A stretch of 64,000 bases of DNA, taken from positions 2,604,001-2,668,000 of the forward strand of contig NZ_WLYX01000001.1 of the NCBI RefSeq assembly GCF_009707705.1, given 5' to 3'. Positions 42,810-52,510 of this stretch are shown in pieces. A program made the position numbers and the translations under genes. The notes beneath the pieces were generated by a model that was not told the origin of the DNA, did no database searches, and saw nothing but the letters and a program-made list of their open reading frames with translations. Source of the DNA: Paludibacterium denitrificans (GTDB lineage Bacteria > Pseudomonadota > Gammaproteobacteria > Burkholderiales > Chromobacteriaceae). Each line of letters begins with the position of its first letter. Position 1 is the stretch's first letter.

Positions 42810-44783
42810 ATGAATACATCGCGTATGGCTGAGCCGTGCCCGGATAGCTCTCGCTGTCGTGAGCTGGAATCCATTATTCAGCAACGCCAGCTACAACCCG
42901 TCTTTCAGCCGATTGTCGATCTGGATTCCGGAGTAATTCTGGGATACGAAGGCTTGATTCGTGGCCCGTCGAATAGTCCGCTGCATTCTCCGGTCAATTT
43001 GTTTGAACAGGCACAACGCTGCCACATGACGGTGTTGCTTGATCAGACTTGCCGTCGCATTACCATGGAAAGTTTTGTCGGCCATCAGCTTTCCGGCTTG
43101 CTGTTTCTTAATGTCAGTCCGGAAAGCCTGTTGGCTCCCGACCATAAGCCCGGTGAAACGCTGGCGTTTCTCAAATGTATCGGGCTGGATTCCAAGCGCA
43201 TCATCATCGAGTTGACCGAAACCCAGCCCAATGGCGATTACGACGCCTTGCGGGAGGCGACCAGTCACTATCGTGACAGCGGTTTTCGCATTGCGCTGGA
43301 TGATTTGGGCGAAGGGTTTTCCAACCTGCGGCGCTGGTCGGAATTGCGTCCGGATTTTGTCAAACTCGACAAGCATTTTGTCCAGAACATTCATCACGAT
43401 CCACTCAAGGAACAGTTTGTCCGCTCGATGGTGGACATCGCCCGCCAGTCCGGAGCCATGCTGGTGGCCGAGGGGATTGAATGTGTGGCCGAACTGCGTG
43501 TCTTGCGCCGTTTGGGCGTGCGCTATGGCCAAGGGTATTTGTTGGCGCGCCCCAGCCCGGTGCCGGTGCAGGGACGGCATATTACCGTGCCCGGCGTGGA
43601 GTGGGCGGGTGGCAGCCGTACCCGTCTGCATTGGCGCCATCAGCCGCGCGCTGGCGATCTGCTGATCGACGTGCCGACGCTGGCACCGTCAGTGCCCAAT
43701 GAAGAGGCTTACCGCCTGTTTGCCAGTGATCCCAATCGCTTTGCCATTCCAGTGGTGGAACGTGGCATCCCGGTGGGATTGCTGCGTCGTCATCATTTGC
43801 TGGAAAGTTTTGCCCGGCCTTTCAATCGTGAACTGTATGGCAAAAAGCCGTGTGCGGTGATGATGGACAAGCAGCCACTGATCGTCAGTGCCGACATGAG
43901 TGTGCATGAATTGTCCAATCTGGTGGTGGCGTCAGAGCATCGTCATCTGGTAGATGGTTTCATCATTACCGAACAGGGCGGTTATCTGGGCATGGGGACG
44001 GGGTTTGACCTGATGCGCAAGATTACCGAGCTGCAGATATCCGCGGCGCGCTATGCCAACCCGCTGACCGGGTTACCCGGCAATGTACCGATCAGTGAAA
44101 CCGTAGACCGCTTGCTGGAGGCACAGGTGCCGTTTGTGGTGGCTCATGCCGATCTGGATAACTTCAAGCCGTTTAATGATTTATACGGCTACGCTGCGGG
44201 TGACGGCCTGATTGAGCTGGTGGGGCAGCTGTTGAGCGTACATGTGGATTCGGATCGTGACTTTGTCGGCCATATTGGCGGGGATGATTTTGTCGTGCTG
44301 ATGCAATCGTCAGACTGGGAAGCGCGGCTGCATGGCATGCTTGAGGCGTTTGATGAAGCGGTGAAAATGCATTTTGAGCCACAGCATTTGGCGGCTGGTG
44401 GCTTTGAGGTGGCTGGCCGCACCGGTGAGGTCATGTTCTTTCCCTTGACCTCTTTGTCGGTGGGGGTGATCAAGGTTGCCCCCGGCCGTTATCTGTCTCA
44501 TCACGAAATTGGTTCTGCCACGGCTGAAGCGAAAAAGATGGCCAAGAAAGCGCCGGGCAGCAGCCTGTTTGTGGAGCGCTTAGCAGCCAGTGCCGGGGCG
44601 TGGTATGACCAAATCTGGTGCGAGTTTGATCAATTCGAAGGTCTGATTTCCTATTATCAAGCCATTCTGGCTTTTTCGTGTTGTTCATTTGATCATGGTG
44701 CGGGAAAGCCACAGCTTGGCTTCCTCTCGCAACCTGACATTCTCTGCAGGCTTGTCAAATTTATTAAACGTCAGCTAGCCTAA
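42810..44783 (+). CDS. EAL-CBS-GGDEF c-di-GMP signalling protein
   Basis: 657 residues, intact, no membrane segment. The N-terminal EAL domain has EGLIRG (EAL-type motif), LLFLNVSPESLL, RIIIELTETQ, ALDDLGEGFSNLRRW and VAEGIE, so the phosphodiesterase residues look mostly present. A middle CBS-like pair (CAVMMDKQPLIVSADMSVHE) and a C-terminal GGDEF domain follow, with the signature altered to IGGDDF. EAL-first order with central CBS domains is a recognised subfamily, and the variant GGDDF may still be active. ATG at 42810 chosen; an upstream in-frame TTG at 42792 is possible. Confidence 0.9.
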   Translation: MNTSRMAEPCPDSSRCRELESIIQQRQLQPVFQPIVDLDSGVILGYEGLIRGPSNSPLHSPVNLFEQAQRCHMTVLLDQTCRRITMESFVGHQLSGLLFLNVSPESLLAPDHKPGETLAFLKCIGLDSKRIIIELTETQPNGDYDALREATSHYRDSGFRIALDDLGEGFSNLRRWSELRPDFVKLDKHFVQNIHHDPLKEQFVRSMVDIARQSGAMLVAEGIECVAELRVLRRLGVRYGQGYLLARPSPVPVQGRHITVPGVEWAGGSRTRLHWRHQPRAGDLLIDVPTLAPSVPNEEAYRLFASDPNRFAIPVVERGIPVGLLRRHHLLESFARPFNRELYGKKPCAVMMDKQPLIVSADMSVHELSNLVVASEHRHLVDGFIITEQGGYLGMGTGFDLMRKITELQISAARYANPLTGLPGNVPISETVDRLLEAQVPFVVAHADLDNFKPFNDLYGYAAGDGLIELVGQLLSVHVDSDRDFVGHIGGDDFVVLMQSSDWEARLHGMLEAFDEAVKMHFEPQHLAAGGFEVAGRTGEVMFFPLTSLSVGVIKVAPGRYLSHHEIGSATAEAKKMAKKAPGSSLFVERLAASAGAWYDQIWCEFDQFEGLISYYQAILAFSCCSFDHGAGKPQLGFLSQPDILCRLVKFIKRQLA

Positions 44784-45089
44784 CCCGGCAAACTACTGTG
44801 TTTCCCAATATTAGTTGGTTTTACTGCTGATTCGGTGGCACGGTTTGTCCTCATCTTAGCGGTGCGTCGTTGAGTGTTTTTTGGTGTGCTGCTATGCGCG
44901 GGGGCGCTGTTGTCAGGATCTTGAGTTTGCGTTGAATCTGGCTGGGAGCAGTTCTTGCTTACCTGTTGCGGTAAGGATGCGCCGACGAGAAGTGATCTGT
45001 CGCCAAGGCGGGCGCTTTGTTCTGTTCGGGCCACACATGCCATCATTTACGGCCGCGCGCGGCTGGATATCAGTTGGAGGAGTGCAATC
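44784..45089. other. Intergenic stretch before potG
   Basis: 306 bases. Nothing recognised except a GGAGGAG ribosome site at about 45076-45083 for potG. No terminator after the EAL gene was found and no open frame here shows conserved features. Confidence 0.4.
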
Positions 45090-46264
45090 ATGACGCAAGC
45101 TGTTGCTGCCGCTACATCGGTTCAAGCCACACCGCCGGTGGCCAAGGCAGTGCCCGGAAGCATGGGATCGGATCAGCCGTATCTGCGGATTGCCGGAGTC
45201 GTGAAGAGATTTGGCGATCATGTTGCGGTCGACGGGGTGGACCTCGACATTCACCAGCATGAAATCTTTGCCCTGCTGGGTAGCTCCGGCTGTGGCAAGT
45301 CGACGCTGCTGCGCATGTTGGCCGGTATGGAAACCCCATCGGCGGGGAAGATCATTCTGGACGGGCAGGAGCTCAACCGGCTGCAGCCGTATGAACGGCC
45401 GGTCAACATGATGTTCCAGAGCTATGCGCTGTTTCCGCACATGACGGTTGAGCAGAACATTGCCTTTGGTCTCAAGCAGGACGGCTTGGGCAGCCGTGAT
45501 ATCAGTGATCGTGTGATGGAAATGCTGGACTTGGTGCAGATGCGCAAATACGCCACGCGCAAGCCGCATCAGCTGTCCGGCGGTCAGCAGCAACGGGTGG
45601 CGCTGGCCCGCAGTCTGGCCAAGCGCCCCAAGCTGTTGCTGCTGGACGAACCGCTGGGCGCGCTGGACAAGAAACTGCGGCAGCAAACCCAGCTGGAGCT
45701 GGTTAATACCATTGAGCAAGTCGGGGTGACCTGCATCATGGTGACGCACGATCAGGAAGAGGCCATGACCATGGCCAGCCGCATTGGCATCATGAGCGAA
45801 GGCTCCTTGTTGCAGGTGGGGACGCCGACAGAAATCTATGAGTATCCCAACTGTCGCTTTACCGCTGAATTCATCGGCGAAACCAATATTTTCGAAGGCC
45901 CGGTCGTTTTGGATGAGCCGGATCGGGTGGAAATTGATGCCGCTGAACTGGGGGGCCGGGTAAGCATTGATCATGGCATCACCGGGCCTAAGGGGATGCA
46001 GGTTTGGGCCAGTATCCGGCCGGAAGACGTGCGGCTGGACCTCAAACCGCTGGCGGCGGGGCCGAACCGGGCAAGCGGGGTGGTGGAGGAGATTGCCTAT
46101 ATGGGCAGCTACTCGATTTACCACGTCAAACTGTCCACCGGCAAAATCGTGCAATCGGTCGTGCCGTCGTCGCGCTGGTACGATGCCGGAGAAACCGCTC
46201 CCACCGGGGCGATACCGTATTTGTCAGCTGGCGAGAGGATGTGCCGGTGGTATTGACGCGCTGA
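45090..46264 (+). CDS. potG: Putrescine/spermidine ABC transporter ATP-binding protein, one apparent frame break
   Basis: About 392 residues. Walker A LLGSSGCGKSTLLRMLAG, signature HQLSGGQQQRVALARSLAKR, Walker B LLLLDEPLGALD, H-loop MVTHDQEEAM, then a TOBE domain. The N-terminal extension and the C-terminus fit PotG better than PotA. After restoring CCTGG at about 46208 (CCGG is read) the end becomes PTWGDTVFVSWREDVPVVL, a PotG-like tail. No potF, potH or potI is adjacent, which is odd for this operon. speA, making agmatine toward putrescine, lies 320 bases downstream. Confidence 0.8.
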
Positions 46265-46584
46265 TCGGGGCGTTGGCGGCTACACCTCGGGGCCGGTTCA
46301 TGGCGCGTGGCAGTTTGTCACGCCGGATGATCCGGCCCTGTTGTTGTGTTGTCTTAAGCCTAAAAGCCGGGCGCTGCTGGCTGCTAAAAAGCGGTTACAA
46401 CAATTCATCAAATTTTTACTTGTCGGGGGTGGGTATGTTGTTAAAATCCGCGCTCGTTTGGCGTAAAAAACGCGCACAATACGTGATTGTTTCGCTCCGA
46501 CATCCTTGGCACACCAAAAGCTTATAGCCCGAACGCCGCGCACTAAGGAGCGGGTTTATCCATCGATTCATTGAGGGAAAACTC
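46265..46584. other. Spacer between potG and speA
   Basis: 320 bases. One frame is open from about 46267 to 46466 but codes for no recognisable protein and has no good start. A TTAAGCC string at about 46361 may be another corrupted GCCGGC site. The speA promoter candidate lies within it. Permease genes expected after potG are absent. Confidence 0.4.
46420..46447 (+). promoter_or_regulatory. Candidate sigma-70 promoter for speA
   Basis: TTGTCG (46420-46425), 16-base spacer, TAAAAT (46442-46447). It lies about 140 bases before the speA ATG, leaving a leader of about 130 bases. The -35 is weak (4 of 6). Confidence 0.4.
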
Positions 46585-48469
46585 ATGGCTTGGTCCGTAG
46601 CCGACAGCCGAAGTCTGTATGGCATCCAGCATTGGGGCGCGGGGTATTTTGATGTAGGGGACAATGGCTGCGTCACGGTGCGCCCCAACACCCGTCAGCA
46701 AAAAGAAATTGATCTGTTTGATCTGGTGTACCAGTTGTCTGGCCGTGGGCTGGACCTGCCTTTGCTGGTGCGTTTCCCCGATATTCTGCAAGACCGGGTC
46801 ACCCGCTTGTGTCGCGCATTTGATGGCGCCATTGCCGCGCAGGGGTATGGCAACCAGTACACGGCTATCTATCCGGTCAAGGTCAATCAGCAGGAAGCCG
46901 TCATCAAGAACATCATCGCCACACAGGCGGTGTCGATTGGGCTGGAGGCGGGCTCCAAGCCTGAACTGATGGCTGTGCTGGCGCTGGCTCCGCGCGGCGG
47001 TACCATCATCTGTAACGGTTACAAGGATCGCGATTTCATCCGGTTGGCGCTGATTGGCCAGAAGCTGGGGCATCAGGTGTTCATCGTGATCGAGAAAGAG
47101 TCCGAGGTGGACCTGGTGATCGAGGAGGCGCACAAGCTGTCTGTTCGGCCAACCTTGGGCATGCGTGTGCGTCTGTCATCGCTGGCGTCCAGCAAATGGG
47201 CCGATACCGGTGGCGACAAGGGCAAGTTTGGCTTGTCGGCAGCGCAGCTGATTTCGGCGGCCGAGAAGCTGGAAGCGGTGGGCATGGCTGACTGTGTCCG
47301 GCTGATGCACTTCCACATGGGCTCGCAGATTGCCAATATCGGCGACTATCGCCCGGGTTTCCGCGAAGCCCTGCGCTATTTTGCCGAACTGCGCTCGCTC
47401 GGTTTGCCGATTGACCATGTTGATGTCGGCGGCGGCTTGGGGGTGGATTACGATGGCACCCATTCGCGCAATGCCAGTTCGATCAATTACGACATGGACG
47501 AATACGCGCAGGTGATCGTGTCGATGTTGGCCGAATTCTGCAATGAAAACGCCATTCCGCACCCGCGCATCTTGTCCGAATCCGGGCGTGCCATGACCGC
47601 GCACCATGCCGTGCTGATCATGAATGTCACCGACGTGGAGCGCCTGCCGGACAGCTTGCCGGAGGTGGACGATGTGGCCAGCCCTGGCGTTGCCGGTACG
47701 CAAGCTGTACGACCTGATGAGCCTGACCAACGAAGAAATGGTCACGGAAATCTATTACCGTGCTTAAGCCATTATGTCGGGCTGGTGGCGGAGATGTACG
47801 CAGAAGGCCGGTTGTCGCTGCGGGAAAAAGCGTTGGCCGAACAGATTCATGCTGCGCTGTGCGTAAGCGTCTGCATAGCCAATTACAAGCCAGCCAGCGC
47901 TCGCAACGTCAGGTGTACGACGAGTTGACCGACAAGCTGGCCGACAAGTATTTCTGCAATTTCTCGGTCTTCCAGAGTTTGCCGGATACCGGGCGATTGA
48001 TCAGGTACTGCCGATCATGCCGTTGCACCGGTTGGCCGAACAGCCGACACGCCGCGCGGTGTTGCAGGATCTGACTTGCGACTCCGATGGCAAGGTCAAG
48101 CTGTATGCTGACCAGCAGAGTATCGAATCCAGCATGTCGGTGCATGATATCCAGCCGGGCCAGCCGTATCTAGTGGCGGTATTTCTGGTTGGGGCGTATC
48201 AGGAAATTCTGGGTGACATGCACAACCTGTTTGGCGATACCGACTCGGTCAACGTCTATGTGCGCGAAGGCGGCAAGCTGGAGTTCTCCGGGGTGGAAGA
48301 GCATGACACCATCGAAGACATGCTGCGCTACGTGCACCTGTCACCGGAAGAAATCCTCAACTGCTATGAGGCCAAGTCGCGTGCGACCAATCTGCCGTAC
48401 GAAGAGCGCAATATCTACTTTGCCGAGTTCTGTCGCGGGCTGAAGCAGTCGTCCTATCTGTCCATGTGA
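46585..48469 (+). CDS. speA: Biosynthetic arginine decarboxylase, with four apparent frame breaks
   Basis: About 628 residues, PLP-dependent fold III. It makes agmatine for polyamine synthesis. The N-terminus [23 protein letters not shown] lysine in [40 protein letters not shown] and [16 protein letters not shown] are typical of SpeA. Breaks are at about 47682 (CCTGG read as CCCTGG), 47763 (YYRAGHYVGLV needs GCCGGC, GCTTAAGC is read), about 47864 (one C missing) and about 47988 (CCTGG read as CCGG). The C-terminal half [20 protein letters not shown] is normal. The adjacent potG suggests polyamine homeostasis. Confidence 0.93.
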
Positions 48470-48489
48470 CGCGCTAAGGGTCATCGGAC

Positions 48490-48514
48490 AAAGCCGCTTT
48501 CGAGCGGCTTTTTT
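48490..48514 (+). terminator. Terminator after speA
   Basis: AAAGCCGCT (48490-48498) pairs with AGCGGCTTT (48503-48511), followed by T residues. An exact DUS-like 12-mer on the minus strand (48533-48544) follows. Confidence 0.88.
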
Positions 48515-48654
48515 CTTGGCGGCGTGGCGGCTTTCGGCCAACCTGATGAGGCAAGAGCAGGACGGCAGGCGCGTGGAAAATGCTGGATGCTCCGGATTGA
48601 CAGCCGCCACCGCCCACGTCAGGCTGACGCCATTTATGCAAGCGGGAGAGAGTG

Positions 48655-49615
48655 ATGCCCTCGGTGGAATTGGTGAACGGGTTGGCCGAACGGCTGGCCC
48701 AGCAGCAAACGCTGGTGCTGGATGGTGCGATGGCCACCGAACTGGAGCAGCGTGGCTGCGATCTGAATGACCCGTTATGGTCGGCGCGCGTGCTGATTGA
48801 GCAGCCGGAACTGATCCGCGCTGTGCATCTCGATTACCTCAAGGCCGGGGCGGACATCATCACCTCGGCCAGTTATCAGGCCACTTTTCAGGGCTTTGCC
48901 CGTCGCGGGTACGACCATGCCCAGTCGGTGGCGCTGATGCAGCGTTCGATCACGCTGGCGCTGGAAGCGCGTGATGAATTCTGGGCTGCCCCGGCCAATC
49001 GCGTTGGCCGTCAGCGACCGCTGGTGGCGGCATCGGTAGGCCCGTATGGCGCCATGTTGGCCGACGGTTCCGAATATCGCGGCCACTATGGCCTGACGAT
49101 TGAACAGCTGATGGATTTCCATCGCGAGCGCCCGGCGATTTTTCTGAACGCCGGGGCAGACCTGCTGGCTTGTGAAACCTTGCCCTGCCCGGAGGAAGCC
49201 ATCGCCTTGGGTCGATTGTTGGCCGAAGAATTCCCGCAGGCTGCCGCCCTGGATCAGCTTTTCCTGCCGCGATGCGCACCATGTGTCGCAGGGCGAGCGG
49301 CTGGATGAGTGTCTGGCGCAACTGGCCGGTTTCCCGCAGATCGTTGCCGTGGGTGTCAACTGCTCGGCACCGGAATTTATCGATAGTCTTTTGGACGATG
49401 CCCGTGCCGCCAGCGCCAAGCCGCTGTTGGTCTATCCCAATTCCGGCGAAATCTATGACCCGACCAGTAAATGCTGGCATGGCAGCGCAGAAGACGATTC
49501 ATTTGCCCGCATGGCGGCAACCTGGCACCAGCATGGCGCTCGTCTGATCGGCGGCTGCTGCCGTACCACCCCAGCCGATATTCGCGCCGTGACGGCATTG
49601 CTGCGGCCACATTGA
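48655..49615 (+). CDS. mmuM: Homocysteine S-methyltransferase, one apparent frame break
   Basis: About 320 residues. It transfers a methyl group from S-methylmethionine (or SAM) to homocysteine. TIM barrel with LVLDGAMATELEQRGCDLND and DIITSASYQATFQGFARRGY. The zinc cysteines are in VAVGVNCSAPEF and the C-terminal LIGGCCRTTPADI. The frame breaks at about 49250, where AAAWISFSCRDAHHVSQGE needs CCTGG and CCCTGG is read. ATG at 48655 after GGGAGAG is chosen; GTG at 48652 is equally close. Confidence 0.92.
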
Positions 49616-49650
49616 GGCTATCTTGCGTGGCCTTTGCGCCATAAAAACAG

Positions 49651-49684
49651 AGCGCCGTTACCGGCATAAAACCGGAACGGCGCC
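49651..49684 (-). terminator. Terminator of the CZB chemoreceptor gene
   Basis: GCGCCGTT...AACGGCGC with an inner ACCGG/CCGGT-type pairing. On the minus strand a T5 run follows, so it ends the chemoreceptor transcript. It also lies 36 bases after mmuM and may act both ways. Confidence 0.7.
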
Positions 49685-49703
49685 CTGATCGCGTACATGG
49701 TAC

Positions 49704-50812
49704 TTAGATTTTATGTGCCTTGTCGCACGGCTCGCTTTCCGTGCGGGTCAGCAATTCCATCACCTGATGTGAAGCACTTTCCATACGTTGCAGCGCCTGT
49801 TGTGTGCCAGCCATGTCACCGGCCGGAAGGCCTGAATGGCTTCCTTGCCGAACTCGTGGACATGGGCGTGTGGCGTTTCCAACTGGCTGAAGACCGGGGT
49901 GCCTTTACATTGCTGATGGCCACGTCCTTCGTAATACCATTTGCCCAAGCGGCAATTCTGGTGCGACGACAATTGCGCCGCATCCAGCGTGCTTTGGCTG
50001 ATCATGGCGCGGTAGATATCCAGCTTGAACACCACGTGGTCGAGCTTCACCACTTCCATGAAGCTGGTGTTGGTGCCTTGCGAAATGACGCGGGCCATTT
50101 GTTCGCTGACATCCACCATTTCGCGAATGGTTTCGGCGGTGGCAAGGCCGGTGTCGCGATAGCCTTCGGCGTGCTGCGCGGCTTCTGTTACCTGATCCTT
50201 GGTGCTGGAGGACGCGGTTTCCACATCGCTCACCAGCGAGGCAATTTCGTTAGTGGCGGTGGCCGTGCGTTCGGCCAACTTGCGCACTTCGTCAGCCACC
50301 ACGGCAAAACCACGACCCATTTCACCGGCGCGCGCCGCTTCGATGGCGGCATTGAGCGCCAACAGGTTGGTCTGGTCGGCCACGTCCTTGATCAACTGGA
50401 CAAACTGGCGGATTTGCCCTGTTTTGCTGTTGAGCGCATCCATGGCTTCGGCGGTACGTTTTTGTGCCACTACGATTTCATTGATGCTGTTGGCCAGCCC
50501 GTCCACTGCCGTGCGTGTGGTATGCAGCGTGGAAACGGCATCGGCCGCCGTCGTAAAGTGGCTGTCCATCAACTGGGCCAAGTCGGCAAACGAAGCCCGG
50601 ATACCGGTTACCCCTTCGCAGAACTCACCAAATGGTTGAATGTAGCTGTCCTGCTTTTGCTGACGCTGCTGGTGTTGTTGCTGCTCCAGTAGCACTTGTT
50701 GATGCATTTGGCGCGTGGCATCCAGTTCTCGCTGTAATTGCTGGTTCTCTTGTTGCAATTGCGCGTGGCGCTCTTGTAACTCGGCCAGTTGGCGTTTTGT
50801 GGCTCCGAACAT
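49704..50812 (-). CDS. Soluble chemoreceptor with C-terminal CZB zinc-binding domain, one apparent frame break
   Basis: About 370 residues with no membrane helix, so cytoplasmic. N-terminal coiled coil ([19 protein letters not shown]), the MCP hairpin tip [20 protein letters not shown] with [15 protein letters not shown], then a CZB domain. Its 3His/1Cys zinc set is visible in [29 protein letters not shown] and [17 protein letters not shown] receptors sense zinc or hypochlorous acid in studied bacteria. A break at about 49820 (expected CCAGG read as CCGG) restores [14 protein letters not shown] and the ending CDKAHKI. Confidence 0.9.
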
Positions 50813-50953
50813 GGGTGGGCTCCCGGTAAAAAAAGTGAGTCGATCGTTATTTTTGCTTAATTCTTTTTAACTGAATTCAGTCTAAAACGAGCGACTGACT
50901 GTAAGCAAATTAGTCAGAACACTGTTTGATCTGGCACAGATTTGGATGGGAAG

Positions 50954-50987
50954 GCAGGCCGGTTCCGGGCGCCCAGAACCGGCCTGC
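50954..50987. terminator. Strong hairpin downstream of dbpA
   Basis: GCAGGCCGGTTC (50954-50965) and GAACCGGCCTGC (50976-50987) form a perfect 12-bp stem with a 10-base loop, 26 bases beyond the dbpA stop. No T run follows on the minus strand, so termination strength is uncertain. The remaining bases up to the chemoreceptor start are AT-rich and presumably hold its promoter. Confidence 0.55.
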
Positions 50988-51012
50988 AGTGACAAAACGA
51001 GGAGCGGCGGCT

Positions 51013-52395
51013 TCAGATCAGCCGCATCTTGAACAAGCGGCCCTTGATCTTGCTTTGGCTCAGGCGATCGTACGCTTGCTGCACGATATGCCGATCCAGC
51101 GCCACAAAACTGGCAAACTCCAGCACGTTGATCTTGCCAACCTGGTTACCGGCAATACCGGCGTCACCGGTCAAGGCGCCCAGAATGTCACCGGGGCGCA
51201 ACTTGTCGCGTTTGCCGCCTAAGCAATCTCCAACGTCACCATCGGTGGCACCAGTGGCCCGCCGGGAGCTGGGGTGAGTTCGTTGGTATCGGCCCAGGTC
51301 AATTCTGACTGCTGATAGTTTTCGATCAGCACCGGGCGCTTGGCATCGGAATCGGTGGTCAGCGTCAGGGCCAGACCATGCTGGTCGCCACGACCGGTAC
51401 GGCCGATACGGTGGATGTGGATTTCCGGGTCATGCGTCACATCCACGTTGATGACCAGATCCAGTTCCTTGATGTCCAGCCCGCGGGCGGCTACATCGGT
51501 GGCGACCAGTACCGTGGTGCTTTTATTGGCAAAGCGCAGCAGAATCTGGTCGCGTTCGCGTTGTTCCAGTTCGCCATACAGCGCCAGAGCCGAGAAGCCG
51601 CGGGCCTGTAACTCGGTGACCAGTTCCTTGCAGCGTGCTTTGGTGTTGCAAAATGCCAGTGCAGAGGTTGGCCGAACGTGCTGCAGAATTCGGGAGACAG
51701 TCTCCAGCCGGGTTTCCGGTTTAACCTTGTAGAACCATTGTTCGATGTGTTCGGCGTTGTGCAACGCTTCGACTTTTACTTCTACCGGACGGCGCAGGAA
51801 CTGCGCACTGGCCTTGCGGATGTTGTCCGGATAGGTGGCAGAGAACAGCAGGGTCTGGCGGCTTTTCGGGCAGGCGCGCACGATGCCGAGCAATTTCTTC
51901 AATGAAGCCCATGTCGATCATGCGGTCGGCCTCGTCCAGCACCAGCGTTTTGACATTGGACAAGTCCAGCGTCTGGCGAAACAGGTGGTCTTGCAGGCGT
52001 CCCGGTGTGCCCACCACGATATGCGCGCCGTGTTCCAGCGACCCCACTTGTGGCCCCATCGGCGTGCCGCCACACAGCGTAATTACCTTGATATTGTCGA
52101 TGCCACGGGCGAGGCGGCGGATTTCCTGCGCCACCTGATCGGCCAGTTCACGGGTGGGGCACAGCACCAGCCCTTGTACGGCAAACCAGCGCGGATTGAG
52201 GTTGGCCAATAGTCCCAGACCAAAGGCGGCGGTCTTGCCGCTACCGGTCTTGGCCTGCGCGATCAGGTCTTGTCCTTCCAGAATGACCGGCAGGCTTTCG
52301 GCCTGAATGGCGGTCATGCTGTGGTAACCCGTGCTATCCAGGTTGGAGAGAAGTTCTGTTGATAACGGCAGGGCGGAAAAAGAGGCTTTTTTCAC
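51013..52395 (-). CDS. dbpA: ATP-dependent DEAD-box RNA helicase DbpA, two apparent frame breaks
   Basis: About 460 residues. Helicase motifs: AIQAESLPVILEGQDLIAQA, AKTGSGKTAAF (Walker A), PTRELADQV, GTPGRL, VLDEADRMIDMGF (DEAD), SATYP, VATDVAARGLDI, HRIGRTGRG. The C-terminal 60 residues (LRPGDILGALTGDAGIAGNQ) are the DbpA 23S rRNA-binding domain, which directs it to 50S assembly. Breaks are at about 51898 (A run) and 51218, where LEIAGGKRDKLRPGD demands GCCGGC and GCTTAGGC is read. The GTG start at 52395 fits the conserved start but lacks a strong ribosome site. Confidence 0.88.
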
Positions 52396-52510
52396 AATGA
52401 CTTGGCGCGATAAGGTGGGACGGGTGGCGAGTGTAACAAATGCGCCCGACTGCGCCAATGACTGTTTGGGGAGAGTGTCCCGCCGGCAGGCTGCCAGCGG
52501 GACGACAGGA

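Noticed and set aside
46267..46466. Short open frame between potG and speA as remnant of potH
   Set aside because: No membrane-helix pattern of a permease and no start codon with a ribosome site.
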